A stretch of 55,707 nt of DNA from CAYVOV01 sp964453525 (GTDB lineage: Bacteria; Chloroflexota; Dehalococcoidia; Dehalococcoidales; UBA2162): assembly GCA_964453525.1 (NCBI GenBank), contig CAYVOV010000024.1:1-55707 (forward strand), written 5' to 3'. Below the pieces are notes generated by a model. It was not told where the DNA came from and searched no databases. It saw only the letters and a program-made list of their open reading frames with translations. Positions 33,996 to 42,415 of the stretch are shown here, piece by piece; the stretch's first letter is position 1, and each line of letters starts with the position of its first letter. Both the position numbers and the translations under genes were made by a program.

Positions 33996-34039
33996 GAGAT
34001 TGCTTCGTCGTCCGCCCAAGGCGGACTCCTCGCAATGAC
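33996..34039. repeat. Family B repeat, short copy
   Basis: GAGATTGCTTCGTCGTCCGC and ACTCCTCGCAATGACG, as at 39943-39994. It lies between divergent genes (cca-like and the ABC ATPase) and so may carry or disturb their promoters. Confidence 0.75.
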
Positions 34040-34128
34040 GCTCAAATCATTCAAACGCAAAGCTGTTTAGTTCATTTCATATTGACCGCAGTGGTCTCAA
34101 CTGATAGGATTAAGGATTGTGAGTCAAA

Positions 34129-35040
34129 ATGGCGATTATTGAGACCAGACAGCTTAGAAAAGAATTCAAAGACCTTGTTGCGGTTAACAACCTGGACCTG
34201 GACATAGAGGAGGGCGAGTGCTTCGGCTTGCTCGGCCCCAATGGTTCGGGCAAGACAACCTTTATCAGAATGATTACCGCCGTCTCTCCTCCCACTGCCG
34301 GTGATATCAGAATAAAGGGCAGGGATTTGAGATCGCATTCCCGCCAGATGAAGGCTATATTCGGGGTCGTCCCCCAGATAGACAATCTTGACGAAGACCT
34401 CAGCGTGATTCAGAACCTGACAACCTTCGCCCGCTATTTCTCCATACCGAAAGATGAGGCTATACGGCGCAGCCTTGAAGTCCTCGCCATATTCCAGCTT
34501 GAAGATAAGCGTAACAGTCGTATAAAAGAGCTGTCAGGCGGGATGAAGCGGCGTCTGCTCCTGGCAAGAGGACTGATTAATAATCCGGAGATATTCATCC
34601 TGGACGAGCCGACAGTGGGTCTGGACCCGCAGGCGAAACACCTTGTCTGGCAGAAGCTGATTGAACTTAAGCAGCAGGGAGTTACCCGGCTTCTGTGTAC
34701 CCAGAATATGGAAGAGGCGGCCAATCTCTGCGACCGCGTGGCGATTATGCACCTCGGCAAAATAGTCAGCATGGATAGTCCACGGGCTCTAATATCGCAG
34801 TATGTGGGCGATGAAGTACTGGAAATAGAAATCGACTCCGCGGACAAGGGGAGAATCATCGGTGAGCTTTCCGTTAACGGGCTGGATTTCACCGATGCCG
34901 GCAACGTAATTCAGGTCTTTCGTACCGGCAGCGATGAATTAATCGGGCTGGTCGGAGATTTAGCCGGAAGGCTGAGACAGAGGCCAGCGACGCTTGAAGA
35001 TGTCTTTTTCGTGCTGACCGGCAGGACTTTACTCGAATGA
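34129..35040 (+). CDS. ABC transporter ATP-binding protein
   Basis: A 303-residue ATPase of the ABC-2/NodI-DrrA type. Walker A GPNGSGKT (near 35-42), signature LSGGMKRRL (near 138), Walker B IFILDEPTVGLDP (near 153), and the switch His is replaced in the region LLCTQNMEEAANL by Gln/Asn. The C-terminal 80 residues form the usual accessory domain. It pairs with the membrane protein 27 bases downstream to export a drug, lipid or polysaccharide across the membrane. Substrate unknown. Confidence 0.92.
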   Translation: MAIIETRQLRKEFKDLVAVNNLDLDIEEGECFGLLGPNGSGKTTFIRMITAVSPPTAGDIRIKGRDLRSHSRQMKAIFGVVPQIDNLDEDLSVIQNLTTFARYFSIPKDEAIRRSLEVLAIFQLEDKRNSRIKELSGGMKRRLLLARGLINNPEIFILDEPTVGLDPQAKHLVWQKLIELKQQGVTRLLCTQNMEEAANLCDRVAIMHLGKIVSMDSPRALISQYVGDEVLEIEIDSADKGRIIGELSVNGLDFTDAGNVIQVFRTGSDELIGLVGDLAGRLRQRPATLEDVFFVLTGRTLLE

Positions 35041-35067
35041 ATTTCAATCTGGAATGGCACTCGTAAA

Positions 35068-35832
35068 ATGAGAGGTTTTTCTTGGCGTTTTATTCGGATG
35101 TGGCAGCGTAACCGCGATGTCTTTCTCCGGCTGTGGCATGCGGAAGCTCCCGGCTTCATCGCAGAACCGGTCCTGGTTCTGCTGGCGATGGGCCTGGGTC
35201 TGGGCTCATATGTTGGCATGGTTGACGGGCAAAGATACATTGAGTATATCGTGCCCGGTATCATTGCCAGCTACGGGATGTTCAGCGCCAGTTTCGAGTG
35301 CACCTACGGCAGTTTTTACCGGATGGACGAGCGCAAGACCTATGATGCCATAATCGCCACTCCGCTGAACATCGAAGATGTTATTGCCGGGGAAATATTC
35401 TGGGGGGCGACCCGTTCGGCGCTGACCGGCACCGGCATTCTGATAGTTGCTGCCATCTTCCGGCTTGTGCCATCACCCTGGGCGCTGATGATACCCGTTT
35501 TATCATTTATGGGGGGCGTGCTTTTTTCTTCTATTGCTATCACATTTACCTCTCTTGTGCCTTCCTTTTACAGCTTTAACTACTATTTCACTCTGTTTAT
35601 CACGCCGATGTTCTTCTTCAGCGGGGTGTTCTTCCCGCTAACCAATTTTCCGCAGATAGTGCAGAACATAAGCCTGATAATACCCCTGACGCCGGTGGTG
35701 CAGATTTCAAGGGCTCTTGTCTGGGGGGAACTTCATCCGGGCCTGCTGCTTTCGCTTCTGATTATTATTGTCCTCTCTGTTATCTTTTTCTCCATATCAT
35801 TGATTACAATGAGACGGCGGCTGACTGTTTAG
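35068..35832 (+). CDS. ABC-2 type permease
   Basis: A 254-residue integral membrane protein of the NodJ/DrrB type with six predicted helices, among them EPVLVLLAMGLGLGSYVG, the YIVPGIIASYGMF segment, and TPMFFFSGVFFPL, a pattern typical of ABC-2 permeases (SGxFFP). It forms the pore for the ATPase just upstream. The last helix ends with RRRLTV on the cytoplasmic side. Its stop is 27 bases before the likely CTG start of the MATE gene, so all three may be one transport operon. Confidence 0.9.
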   Translation: MRGFSWRFIRMWQRNRDVFLRLWHAEAPGFIAEPVLVLLAMGLGLGSYVGMVDGQRYIEYIVPGIIASYGMFSASFECTYGSFYRMDERKTYDAIIATPLNIEDVIAGEIFWGATRSALTGTGILIVAAIFRLVPSPWALMIPVLSFMGGVLFSSIAITFTSLVPSFYSFNYYFTLFITPMFFFSGVFFPLTNFPQIVQNISLIIPLTPVVQISRALVWGELHPGLLLSLLIIIVLSVIFFSISLITMRRRLTV

Positions 35833-35858
35833 AGCTTAATATTGCAAGAGGTGCATAA

Positions 35859-37262
35859 CTGGATAATACTTCTCAACTCACTGATACTACGAAGCGCCTT
35901 GGCGAAGCGCCGTTAGGGTGGCTGATTCTCAGCTTGAGTCTACCCGGTATCGTTTCGATGATAATTATAAGCCTGTACAACATCATCGACACTTTCTGGG
36001 TCGCCAAAATAGGTCATGAAGCGATTGCCGCCCTGACGGTGATACTGCCGTACCATATTTTCGTTATTGCAGTTGCCGCGGGTACGGGAAACGGTATCGC
36101 TTCACTTACGTCACGGCGATTCGGTGAGAGAAATATTGAGGCGGCAAATCATGCTGCAGGTCAGCTATTTTCCATATCACTCTTCTTTGGCGGCATCTTT
36201 CTACTGGCTGGTGTTTTCCTGGCGCGTCCACTGCTGCAAGCCCTCGGAGCCACCCCCGATATAATCGAATATGGTACACAGTATCTTGTGATTGTCAGCT
36301 TAGGGATGCCACTTATGATTTTTTCAATTCCGGCGAGCAGTCTGTTACGCGCTTCAGGAGACGCTCTGAGGCCGATGCTGTTCATGATTACCGCTGGAGT
36401 AGTTAATATGGTTCTCGACCCGCTACTTATTTTCGGTTTAGGTCCTTTTCCGGAGTTGGGAGTGCGTGGGGCGGCACTGGCGACGGCATTTGCTCAGTTT
36501 GTCGGCGCCTCCCTCCCCTTCTACTATTTCGTTGCTCACCGCTCTGCCTACCGTATCAAGTTGAGGCATATTCTTCCCAGTCTGTCGGTGCTGGTGGATA
36601 TATACCGGGTCGGTCTGCCATCGATGCTGACAGAAATCACAGAGAGCTTCACATTCATACTGGTGAATAACATTCTTTCAGCGTTCGGTTCGGTGACAAT
36701 CGCTGCTATCGGCATTACAATCCGAATTGTCGACTTTGCTTTCATGCCGATGATTGGTGTTTCTCAGGGACTGTTGCCGATTGTGGGTTTTAATTTCGGA
36801 GCCAGACAGTGGAAAAGACTATGGCAAGCAGTAAAGCTGGCTACAGTCTCCACAACGCTGTTTATAGGCGGGGCAACTATTATTCTGGAGGTTTTTTCAC
36901 CTCAGCTAATAGGGGTTTTCAGTCAAGATGCAGAACTGCTGGATATCGGCGTCCCGGCAATGCGTATCGCGATATCGGTATTATATCTTATAGCACCGAC
37001 GATTCTTTTTATCACTACGTTCCAGGGCTTGTCTAAGGGCAAAGAAGTCCTTATCCTTTCACTTGCCCGCCAGATTCTTTTCTTTATCCCGTTGCTTATC
37101 ATACTTCCGAAATTGCTGGGTATCTACGGAGTGTGGATTGCCTGGCCTGTCTCCGATACTATAGGTTTTCTGGTTACCGGGCTCTGGCTTTTCAGGGAGT
37201 ATAAAATTCAGCGGCGTACGGGCGGCTGGACTGATATACCTGCTGTAGAGACTGAGAGGTAA
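35859..37262 (+). CDS. MATE family efflux transporter, probable CTG start
   Basis: A 12-helix MATE exporter using an ion gradient. Conserved helix-1 GIVSMIIISLYNIIDTFWVA and the internal repeat near VDIYRVGLPSMLTEITESF are visible. The conventional first start (TTG 35934) cuts into helix 1. The frame is open upstream and codes for DNTSQLTDTTKRLGEAPLGW, a proper MATE N-terminus, back to CTG at 35859 directly after a TAA. AGAGGTG lies 5 bases before the CTG and no ATG, GTG or TTG fits, so a rare CTG start is the best reading. Drug or metabolite export; substrate unknown. Confidence 0.87.
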   Translation: MDNTSQLTDTTKRLGEAPLGWLILSLSLPGIVSMIIISLYNIIDTFWVAKIGHEAIAALTVILPYHIFVIAVAAGTGNGIASLTSRRFGERNIEAANHAAGQLFSISLFFGGIFLLAGVFLARPLLQALGATPDIIEYGTQYLVIVSLGMPLMIFSIPASSLLRASGDALRPMLFMITAGVVNMVLDPLLIFGLGPFPELGVRGAALATAFAQFVGASLPFYYFVAHRSAYRIKLRHILPSLSVLVDIYRVGLPSMLTEITESFTFILVNNILSAFGSVTIAAIGITIRIVDFAFMPMIGVSQGLLPIVGFNFGARQWKRLWQAVKLATVSTTLFIGGATIILEVFSPQLIGVFSQDAELLDIGVPAMRIAISVLYLIAPTILFITTFQGLSKGKEVLILSLARQILFFIPLLIILPKLLGIYGVWIAWPVSDTIGFLVTGLWLFREYKIQRRTGGWTDIPAVETER

Positions 37263-37315
37263 TTTCTCTGCCAGGGCTTTGCTCTTTCCGAATGCCCCAG
37301 GACCATTTTTAATTT

Positions 37316-37369
37316 GTAAAACCCCATCCCCCTTTAATCCCCCTTCCCCTTAGAAAGGGGAAGGGGGAG
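37316..37369. repeat. Family A repeat
   Basis: ACCCCATCCCCC, TTTAATCCCCC and the hairpin TTCCCCTTAGAAAGGGGAA. It can fold into a strong stem and may act as a terminator after the MATE gene. Confidence 0.75.
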
Positions 37370-37391
37370 AAATAGTAATGAGGTAGGGCGG

Positions 37392-37401
37392 NNNNNNNNN
37401 N
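37392..37401. other. Assembly gap (10 N)
   Basis: Ten undetermined bases between the arms of an inverted repeat (TGAGGTAGGGCGG before, CCCCGCCCTACCTCA after). The break at a hairpin centre suggests a join made at a palindromic element. Confidence 0.95.
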
Positions 37402-37539
37402 CCCCGCCCTACCTCATAAACTCCCGTGAGTGATATTAAAGAAGTTTCACCGTCTGAAACTCCCACCAGAGTATTTTAGTAATTTATCCTTTTTTCCATT
37501 CTACATCATGACATGCCTTCGCATGATACTGTCTGAACG

Positions 37540-37563
37540 GACCGCTTCCCGTTGAGGTACTTT
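37540..37563. repeat. Family D repeat (24 bp, inverted copy at 53461-53484)
   Basis: GACCGCTTCCCGTTGAGGTA followed by CTTT is identical to the reverse complement of 53461-53484, with similar but diverged sequence beyond. It marks a shared element 16 kb apart. Confidence 0.75.
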
Positions 37564-37785
37564 TAAAGCGGTTTTATATCTTCGCGAAGGAAAAATTTTA
37601 GTAGCGGTTCAGGCCTTTTTGGAGCCCTCCCCCTTTCCTCAAGGAGAGGGGTTCACCCTGAAGGGTTCTCCGTTAGGCTGAGCTCAGTTCTGGTGACATC
37701 ACTGGAACCACGATGAAGCCCTGAAGGAGACTTCGTAACTGGGGGTGAGGATATATAAAAAGAAGTATCGGTATAAAAAAGGTGA

Positions 37786-37815
37786 TTGCCATTTATAATT
37801 CCTCTCTCTTATAAT
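37786..37815 (+). promoter_or_regulatory. Promoter of the kinase/deaminase/lipid kinase operon
   Basis: TTGCCA (37786-37791), spacer 18, TATAAT (37810-37815). It overlaps a possible ATG at 37814, which therefore cannot be the start; translation most likely begins at ATG 37832 on a short leader. Confidence 0.65.
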
Positions 37816-37831
37816 GAGTTCTATACAGACT

Positions 37832-38386
37832 ATGAAAGTTATTGCGATTGCAGGTATGCCGGGAGCCGGCAAGTCCGAGGTTGCCGGGCAGTTCGAACGG
37901 AGTGGCTTTACCCGGATAAGGTTCGGTGACATTACCGACCAAGAAGTCCGGAAGAGAGGACTGGAGTTGACTGAAGAGAATGAGCTTCAGGTCAGGGAAC
38001 TTCTCCGCCAGGAAAGGGGAATGGCGGTCTATGCCGAGCTAAACCTGCCGCGGATTGACTTCGCCCTGAAAAACTCGGACGTGGTAATTGACGGACTGTA
38101 TTCCTGGGAGGAGTATATCTTTCTAAAAGACCATTACGGAGGGGACTTTTCCGTGGTGGCTGTCTGGGCTTCACCGAAGTCAAGATACGCCCGGTTGACC
38201 GGCAGAAAAACACGGGGACTCAGTATAGAAGAAGCTGCCGGCCGTGACCGGGCGGAAATTGAGAATATAAACAAGGGCGGGCCAATCGCCATGGCGGACT
38301 TCACGATAATAAATGAGTCCTCACTTGAAGAATTGAGGGAACGTACCGGAGAGATAATAGAGAGGATTAAAGATGAAAAGGATTAA
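37832..38386 (+). CDS. P-loop kinase, UPF0200/dephospho-CoA-kinase-like
   Basis: A 184-residue nucleotide kinase-fold protein. P-loop GMPGAGKS is at residues 8-15, and DVVIDGLYSWEEY and RYARLTGRKTRG supply the Walker B-like and lid regions. Overall it is closest to the archaeal UPF0200 adenylate-kinase-like family as I remember it. Substrate unknown; a nucleotide or coenzyme is likely. Promoter placement argues for this start rather than 37814. Its end overlaps the deaminase start by 14 bases, so both are co-translated, and the neighbour suggests nucleotide metabolism. Confidence 0.75.
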   Translation: MKVIAIAGMPGAGKSEVAGQFERSGFTRIRFGDITDQEVRKRGLELTEENELQVRELLRQERGMAVYAELNLPRIDFALKNSDVVIDGLYSWEEYIFLKDHYGGDFSVVAVWASPKSRYARLTGRKTRGLSIEEAAGRDRAEIENINKGGPIAMADFTIINESSLEELRERTGEIIERIKDEKD

Positions 38387-38873
38387 ACGAATAGATATAG
38401 ATGAGTACTTTTTAAAAATAGCCTCGGTAGTTGCCGAACGGTCGACCTGCCGCCGACATCGTATAGGAGCAGTGGCGGTCAGGGACAAGCATATACTGGC
38501 TACGGGCTACAACGGCGCAGCATCTGGCCGTAAGGATTGTCTTGAGCTCGGCTGCCTTCGTGACGAACAAGGCATCCCATCTGGAGAGAAACATGAGATC
38601 TGCCGGGCTATCCACGCCGAGCAGAACGTAATCATCCAGGCAGCCCTTCACGGCGTCAGTCTTGAAGGCAGTACCATTTATTGTACACATACACCATGTC
38701 GAATGTGTGCGAAAATGCTAGTAAATGCAAAGATAAAGCGATTTGTTACCTTTGGTGCATATAATGATGATAGTTACGAGTACCTTTTTAAAGATGAAAA
38801 ACTGTTTCAGGAAGCTGGTATAGAGGTAGAAATCAAAAAAAGACCCTCAAGTCGGATAACCTTTCTCGACTAG
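38373..38873 (+). CDS. dCMP/cytidine deaminase family protein
   Basis: A 166-residue zinc deaminase. The zinc site is His81-Ala-Glu83 and PCRMC (Cys109, Cys112), an exact deoxycytidylate deaminase pattern. The substrate loop IGAVAVRDKHILATGYNGA is also typical of ComEB/dCMP deaminase. It probably makes dUMP for thymidylate synthesis in the cytoplasm. A dUTPase-like gene nearby at 40687 fits the same pathway. The gene overlaps the kinase upstream and is followed after 13 bases by the lipid kinase. Confidence 0.9.
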   Translation: MKRIKRIDIDEYFLKIASVVAERSTCRRHRIGAVAVRDKHILATGYNGAASGRKDCLELGCLRDEQGIPSGEKHEICRAIHAEQNVIIQAALHGVSLEGSTIYCTHTPCRMCAKMLVNAKIKRFVTFGAYNDDSYEYLFKDEKLFQEAGIEVEIKKRPSSRITFLD

Positions 38874-38886
38874 TTGGAATTAAAAA

Positions 38887-39801
38887 ATGAAAATACCTCA
38901 TGCCAAGGTAATAGTGAATCCGGTGGCTGGAGCCAATTCTACCGGCAAGAAATGGCCACAGCTTCACCGGCTTCTCGACTACATCGGTCTATCATTCGAC
39001 CATGATTATACGGAGGGGGCGGGGCATGCCATTGAGCTTGCCAGAGAGGCTGCCGGTAACGGATACCGCTATCTTGTTGCAGTGGGGGGTGACGGCACGG
39101 TGAATGAGGTTGCCAACGGTATCCTCCATTCCGGTGATGCGGAAGCTGTCTCCCTTGGAATAATCAGCACCGGCACCGGGAGCGATTTCGTTCGTTCGGC
39201 CGGCATTCCCCGGCACTACATAGGCGCCTGTTCCTGCCTGACCAGCCCGCGAAGGTACCTGATTGATGTCGGTATTGTTGAATTCCAGAGTAAAGGGCAG
39301 ACTTCCAGGCGTTTCTTTGTCAATGCTGCCGGTATCGGCTTTGATGCAGCTGCTGTTAGGGCTACAGAGCAGTTGCCCAAGTATTTCGGCGGCACCATTC
39401 CCTATCTGGTGGGACTGCTCCGCACTTTGGTCAGCTACAGAAATAAATCAGTGGCGCTGGGTATCGGTGACAGGGTTGAGAAAGCCCGCGTTCTGAGCGT
39501 GGTGGTTTCAAACGGGAACTACCTCGGTGGCGGAATGCGCATTGCCCCGGATGCCAGTCTGAACGATAGTCTGCTTGATGTCTGCGTTATCGGCGATGTC
39601 GGTAAGTTCGACCTGCTGAAGTCGCTGCCGATGGTCTATAAGGGGACACATGGCGACCATCCCAAGGTGAGAATGCAGAAAGCGGAGAAGGTGACGGTTG
39701 AGTCAGCGGAGAAGGTACTCGTCCATGCCGATGGTGAGGTGCTCGGAGAAGGTCCGGCAGCTTTCTCACTTGTACCTGCCGCCCTGAATATCGTGGTGTG
39801 A
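38887..39801 (+). CDS. Diacylglycerol/YegS-type lipid kinase
   Basis: A 304-residue lipid kinase of the DAGK catalytic family. VNPVAGANSTGKKW (near 11-24) and the nucleotide loop GGDGTVNEVANGIL (near 63-76) are diagnostic, as is GTGSDFVRSAGIP. The C-terminal half has the usual beta-sandwich with VHADGEVLGEGP. It phosphorylates diacylglycerol or a related lipid at the membrane surface using ATP. RBS is weak. Last gene of the operon that begins at 37832. Confidence 0.92.
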   Translation: MKIPHAKVIVNPVAGANSTGKKWPQLHRLLDYIGLSFDHDYTEGAGHAIELAREAAGNGYRYLVAVGGDGTVNEVANGILHSGDAEAVSLGIISTGTGSDFVRSAGIPRHYIGACSCLTSPRRYLIDVGIVEFQSKGQTSRRFFVNAAGIGFDAAAVRATEQLPKYFGGTIPYLVGLLRTLVSYRNKSVALGIGDRVEKARVLSVVVSNGNYLGGGMRIAPDASLNDSLLDVCVIGDVGKFDLLKSLPMVYKGTHGDHPKVRMQKAEKVTVESAEKVLVHADGEVLGEGPAAFSLVPAALNIVV

Positions 39802-39896
39802 ACGGTATAGGCTGGTGTGACTAGCAATTTATAGTTGCCGTCTACTTTTCTCTATAAGGATTGAATATAAAGATAATTTTTGGTTCTGGTTGGTGA

Positions 39897-39994
39897 TGTC
39901 ATTGCGAGCCCGCTAGAGGCGGGCGAAGCAATCACCACGTTCGAAAGAGGAGATTGCCACGTCGTCCGCCCAAGGCGGACTCCTCGCAATGACA
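39897..39994. repeat. Family B repeat
   Basis: Starts TGTCATTGCGAGCCCGC and ends CTCCTCGCAATGACA, so its ends are inverted repeats of each other (TGTCATTGCGAG). Inner parts AATCACCACGTTCGAA and GATTGCCACGTCGTCCGC match 32050-32149. It has MITE/REP-like form. Confidence 0.85.
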
Positions 39995-40050
39995 GTTTGA
40001 CTAATCAAATGCAGACAAATAAATATAAAAGTAATTAAGAGGTGGGAATG

Positions 40051-40674
40051 ATGAAGATTGACCTTGAGGAAATGTATGCCAGGGACTTGCACCATCTGTT
40101 GATGAGTTCCGTTGTGCCGCGGCCCATTGCCTGGGTCTCCACGGTGAGCGAGGACGGGATTTTCAACTTGGCTCCTTTCAGTGCTTACTGCGTGATGAGC
40201 GTTAGGCCGGCGGTTCTCGGCTTTGCTGCCGCCGCGACCAGAGATGGAAAAAAGAAAGATACTCTTATCAATATTGAATCGACAAAAGAGTTCGTGGTGA
40301 ATGTTGTGGATGAATCCCTGGCTGAGGCGATGAATACTACGGCAGCGCCTTACCCGCCCGGAGTTGATGAATTCGAAGAGGCCGGTGTGACACCAGTGAT
40401 GGCCGACCTTGTCAGTGTGCCTATGGTCGCCGAATCACCGATTAAAATGGAGTGCCGGCTGAACCAGATTCTCGAATTCGGTGAAGCTCCGGTGGTAAAC
40501 AGGTTTATCGTCGGGGAAATACTCCGTGTCCACGTTAAAGATGAGCTGTTAATAAACGATGAAATTCAAATGGAGAAATTGAAGGCTATCGGCAGGCTGG
40601 GAGGAAGGGGAGGCGACCAGTACTGCCGGACAACCGACAGCTTTGAGATGCCACGACCAACATTAAATAATTGA
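40051..40674 (+). CDS. Flavin reductase family protein
   Basis: A 207-residue FMN-binding split-barrel protein of the flavin-reductase/HpaC-like family. SSVVPRPIAWVSTVSEDGIF near the N-terminus is the FMN phosphate loop; NVVDESLAEAMNTTAAPYPP is the second family block. Many relatives reduce FMN with NAD(P)H or serve as flavoredoxins in anaerobes. Three start codons lie close together; ATG 40051 has the best distance from AAGAGG. Monocistronic, convergent with the dUTPase-like gene. Confidence 0.85.
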   Translation: MKIDLEEMYARDLHHLLMSSVVPRPIAWVSTVSEDGIFNLAPFSAYCVMSVRPAVLGFAAAATRDGKKKDTLINIESTKEFVVNVVDESLAEAMNTTAAPYPPGVDEFEEAGVTPVMADLVSVPMVAESPIKMECRLNQILEFGEAPVVNRFIVGEILRVHVKDELLINDEIQMEKLKAIGRLGGRGGDQYCRTTDSFEMPRPTLNN

Positions 40675-40686
40675 AGCCAGGGAAGT

Positions 40687-41205
40687 CTATTCTGGGATAT
40701 TTTCCCTCTGGTATGTCCCCTGGTAGCCTTCGGTCTCGCCGGTTACCATCATGAAGACAAGCTGAGTAATGCGGGCATTCTTCTGCAGGCGGAATCCCTG
40801 GGGATGATAAACTACAAGTATTGACTGGGAGCGGCCGTTGTAACCTGCGTCCCAGACGGCGGTGCCCACGGTGACACCGCAGCGGAGCAGGCTTGACCTC
40901 GGTCTGGCCAATGCCATAAGATTGTTAGGCAGGTGGACAATCTCATTGTAGGTGATTACATAAACACCGGGCACGAGGTTGATAAAGCCCAGTCCATCGA
41001 ATATAAGGGGGGCGAGGTCGGAGACTACCCTCTGGCTGTTGCTGGCGGCTATCTGCCCTGGTGTCTGGGGCAGGGCAATATCGCGGAGGGTGAGGTCGAA
41101 GCCATTGGGCTGGACCTGCGTTTCGAGGTCGATATAGCCTTCGACAAGAGGCGGCTCACCGTGTATTAAACTGAGAATATCCTGCCCTGATAAAACGGCG
41201 GTCAT
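40687..41205 (-). CDS. dCTP deaminase/dUTPase family protein, probably dUTPase
   Basis: A 172-residue member of the trimeric DCD/DUT family. NGFDLTLRDIA, ARPRSSLLRCGV and VGTAVWDAGYNGR are the conserved substrate segments. At the position of the deaminating Glu in dCTP deaminases the sequence reads ILVVYHPQG with Val, so the protein likely hydrolyses dUTP only, like archaeal dUTPases. It would supply dUMP and keep uracil out of DNA, fitting the dCMP deaminase at 38373. Monocistronic. Confidence 0.85.
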   Translation of the reverse strand: MTAVLSGQDILSLIHGEPPLVEGYIDLETQVQPNGFDLTLRDIALPQTPGQIAASNSQRVVSDLAPLIFDGLGFINLVPGVYVITYNEIVHLPNNLMALARPRSSLLRCGVTVGTAVWDAGYNGRSQSILVVYHPQGFRLQKNARITQLVFMMVTGETEGYQGTYQRENIPE

Positions 41206-41566
41206 TTCAACAGTAGTATAACATTCTTATATCCTGTAAGATAGGCAGGGATTAATTTTAAATAATAATTAGTGTTTGTTAAGGAAAGGCTTTAGCTGTC
41301 ATTGCGAGGGGTGCGCCTCTGGCGTACGACGCGGCAATCTCTACAATTGTCATTACGAGGAGCGCAGCGACGTGGTAATCTATATAGATATATTTATAGA
41401 GATTGCCACGCTTCGCTCGCAATGACATAACTGAGTCTTAGAGAGGTGAAGCCTCCTCTTTTTGAAATACTAAACCATAAATCCTAAACGTTTGGAGTTT
41501 AGAAATTCGGAATTAGGATTTTACCATAGGGCGATAGGGTTAATACAAATAATATATGAGACTCAG
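41206..41566. other. Intergenic region before the HAD gene
   Basis: This stretch is dominated by the family B repeat (41297-41427). The remainder is AT-rich leader. No other gene is seen. Confidence 0.4.
41297..41427. repeat. Family B repeat, larger copy
   Basis: TGTCATTGCGAGGGGTGCGC at the left and CTTCGCTCGCAATGACA at the right are inverted ends. A central copy of TGTCATTACGAGGAGCG shows that two units are nested. It fills the gap between divergent dUTPase and HAD genes. Confidence 0.85.
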
Positions 41567-42388
41567 GTGACGGATAAAAAATATAAACTTCTTGTGGTTG
41601 ACATTGACGGCACACTGCTGGATAAGCAGGGGAATATATCTGAGGTAGATGCGATGGCGCTGGCAAAGGCCGGTGATGCCGGCCTCCGGGTCTCCTTATC
41701 CACCGGACGGGTAGTTCAGGCGTCTCTGAGATTTATAAATCAACTCTCGCTGGACGGCTACCACATGTTCTTTGATGGCGCCCTTGTCTATAGCCCGGAA
41801 AAGGATGAAGAAGTATATGTTGAATCAATCGGCCCGGAGCTTATCTGGCAGATGATTGAGTTTTCCCGCCAGATTGAACTCGATTTTGACCTTTATTCAA
41901 TCAGTCATTTCTTTGCCGAGCGGGAGACCCTGGCTACCGATATCCGTCGTGATTTCTTCAAACTGGTGCCAACAATAGTAGACTTTAAAGAAATCTGGCA
42001 AACAGAAAGAATGATTAAGGGCACTCTGGTGGTCGCCTCTGATGAAGAGAAGGCCAAGGCGAATGAATTTGTCCGCCACTTCCGGGACAGACTCCATTTT
42101 TCCTGGACAGGGACTCCGGCTTATCCGGGCATCGATTTTATAAACATCATTGCCAGGGACGTGTCAAAGGGTAAAGCCCTTGAAGCCCTGGTCTCCTTTC
42201 TGGGCATAGATTTATCCGAGGTTATGGCTATCGGGGATGGAGTGAATGACATCCCTCTCCTTTCCTCGGCTGGTCTGGGCGTGGCAATGGATAATGCCCC
42301 GGATGAGCTGAAAGCGGTTGCCGACCACATCACCCTCGATGTTGATAATAATGGTGTCGCCGCGGCCGTCAATAAATTTTTACTCTGA
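41567..42388 (+). CDS. Cof-type HAD-IIB phosphatase
   Basis: A 273-residue HAD-superfamily hydrolase of subclass IIB. Motif I VVDIDGTLLDKQG (near the N-terminus) gives the nucleophile Asp, motif II is LSTGR, motif III Lys lies in GTLVV, and motif IV is GDGVNDIPLL. The cap between motifs II and III is the IIB type. Such enzymes dephosphorylate sugar phosphates, FMN precursors or similar metabolites; the substrate is unknown. GTG 41567 is chosen because it starts just before motif I; the extension to 41492 lacks a ribosome site. DUF166 gene follows after 27 bases. Confidence 0.9.
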   Translation: MTDKKYKLLVVDIDGTLLDKQGNISEVDAMALAKAGDAGLRVSLSTGRVVQASLRFINQLSLDGYHMFFDGALVYSPEKDEEVYVESIGPELIWQMIEFSRQIELDFDLYSISHFFAERETLATDIRRDFFKLVPTIVDFKEIWQTERMIKGTLVVASDEEKAKANEFVRHFRDRLHFSWTGTPAYPGIDFINIIARDVSKGKALEALVSFLGIDLSEVMAIGDGVNDIPLLSSAGLGVAMDNAPDELKAVADHITLDVDNNGVAAAVNKFLL

Positions 42389-42415
42389 ACAAGTTTTTTA
42401 AATCACGGAGGCATA

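Larger units (their letters stand above)
37263..37785. other. Repeat-rich intergenic region with an assembly gap
   Basis: This stretch contains a family A repeat (37316-37369), the run of N flanked by an inverted repeat (GAGGTAGGGCGG and CCGCCCTACCTC), a 24-bp family D repeat at 37540-37563, and GC-rich stretches resembling the repeat at 53200-53400. No gene is visible. Confidence 0.6.

Noticed and set aside
40687..41205. Classical dCTP deaminase
   Set aside because: The deaminase Glu position holds Val in VVYHPQG, so dUTPase-type hydrolysis is preferred.
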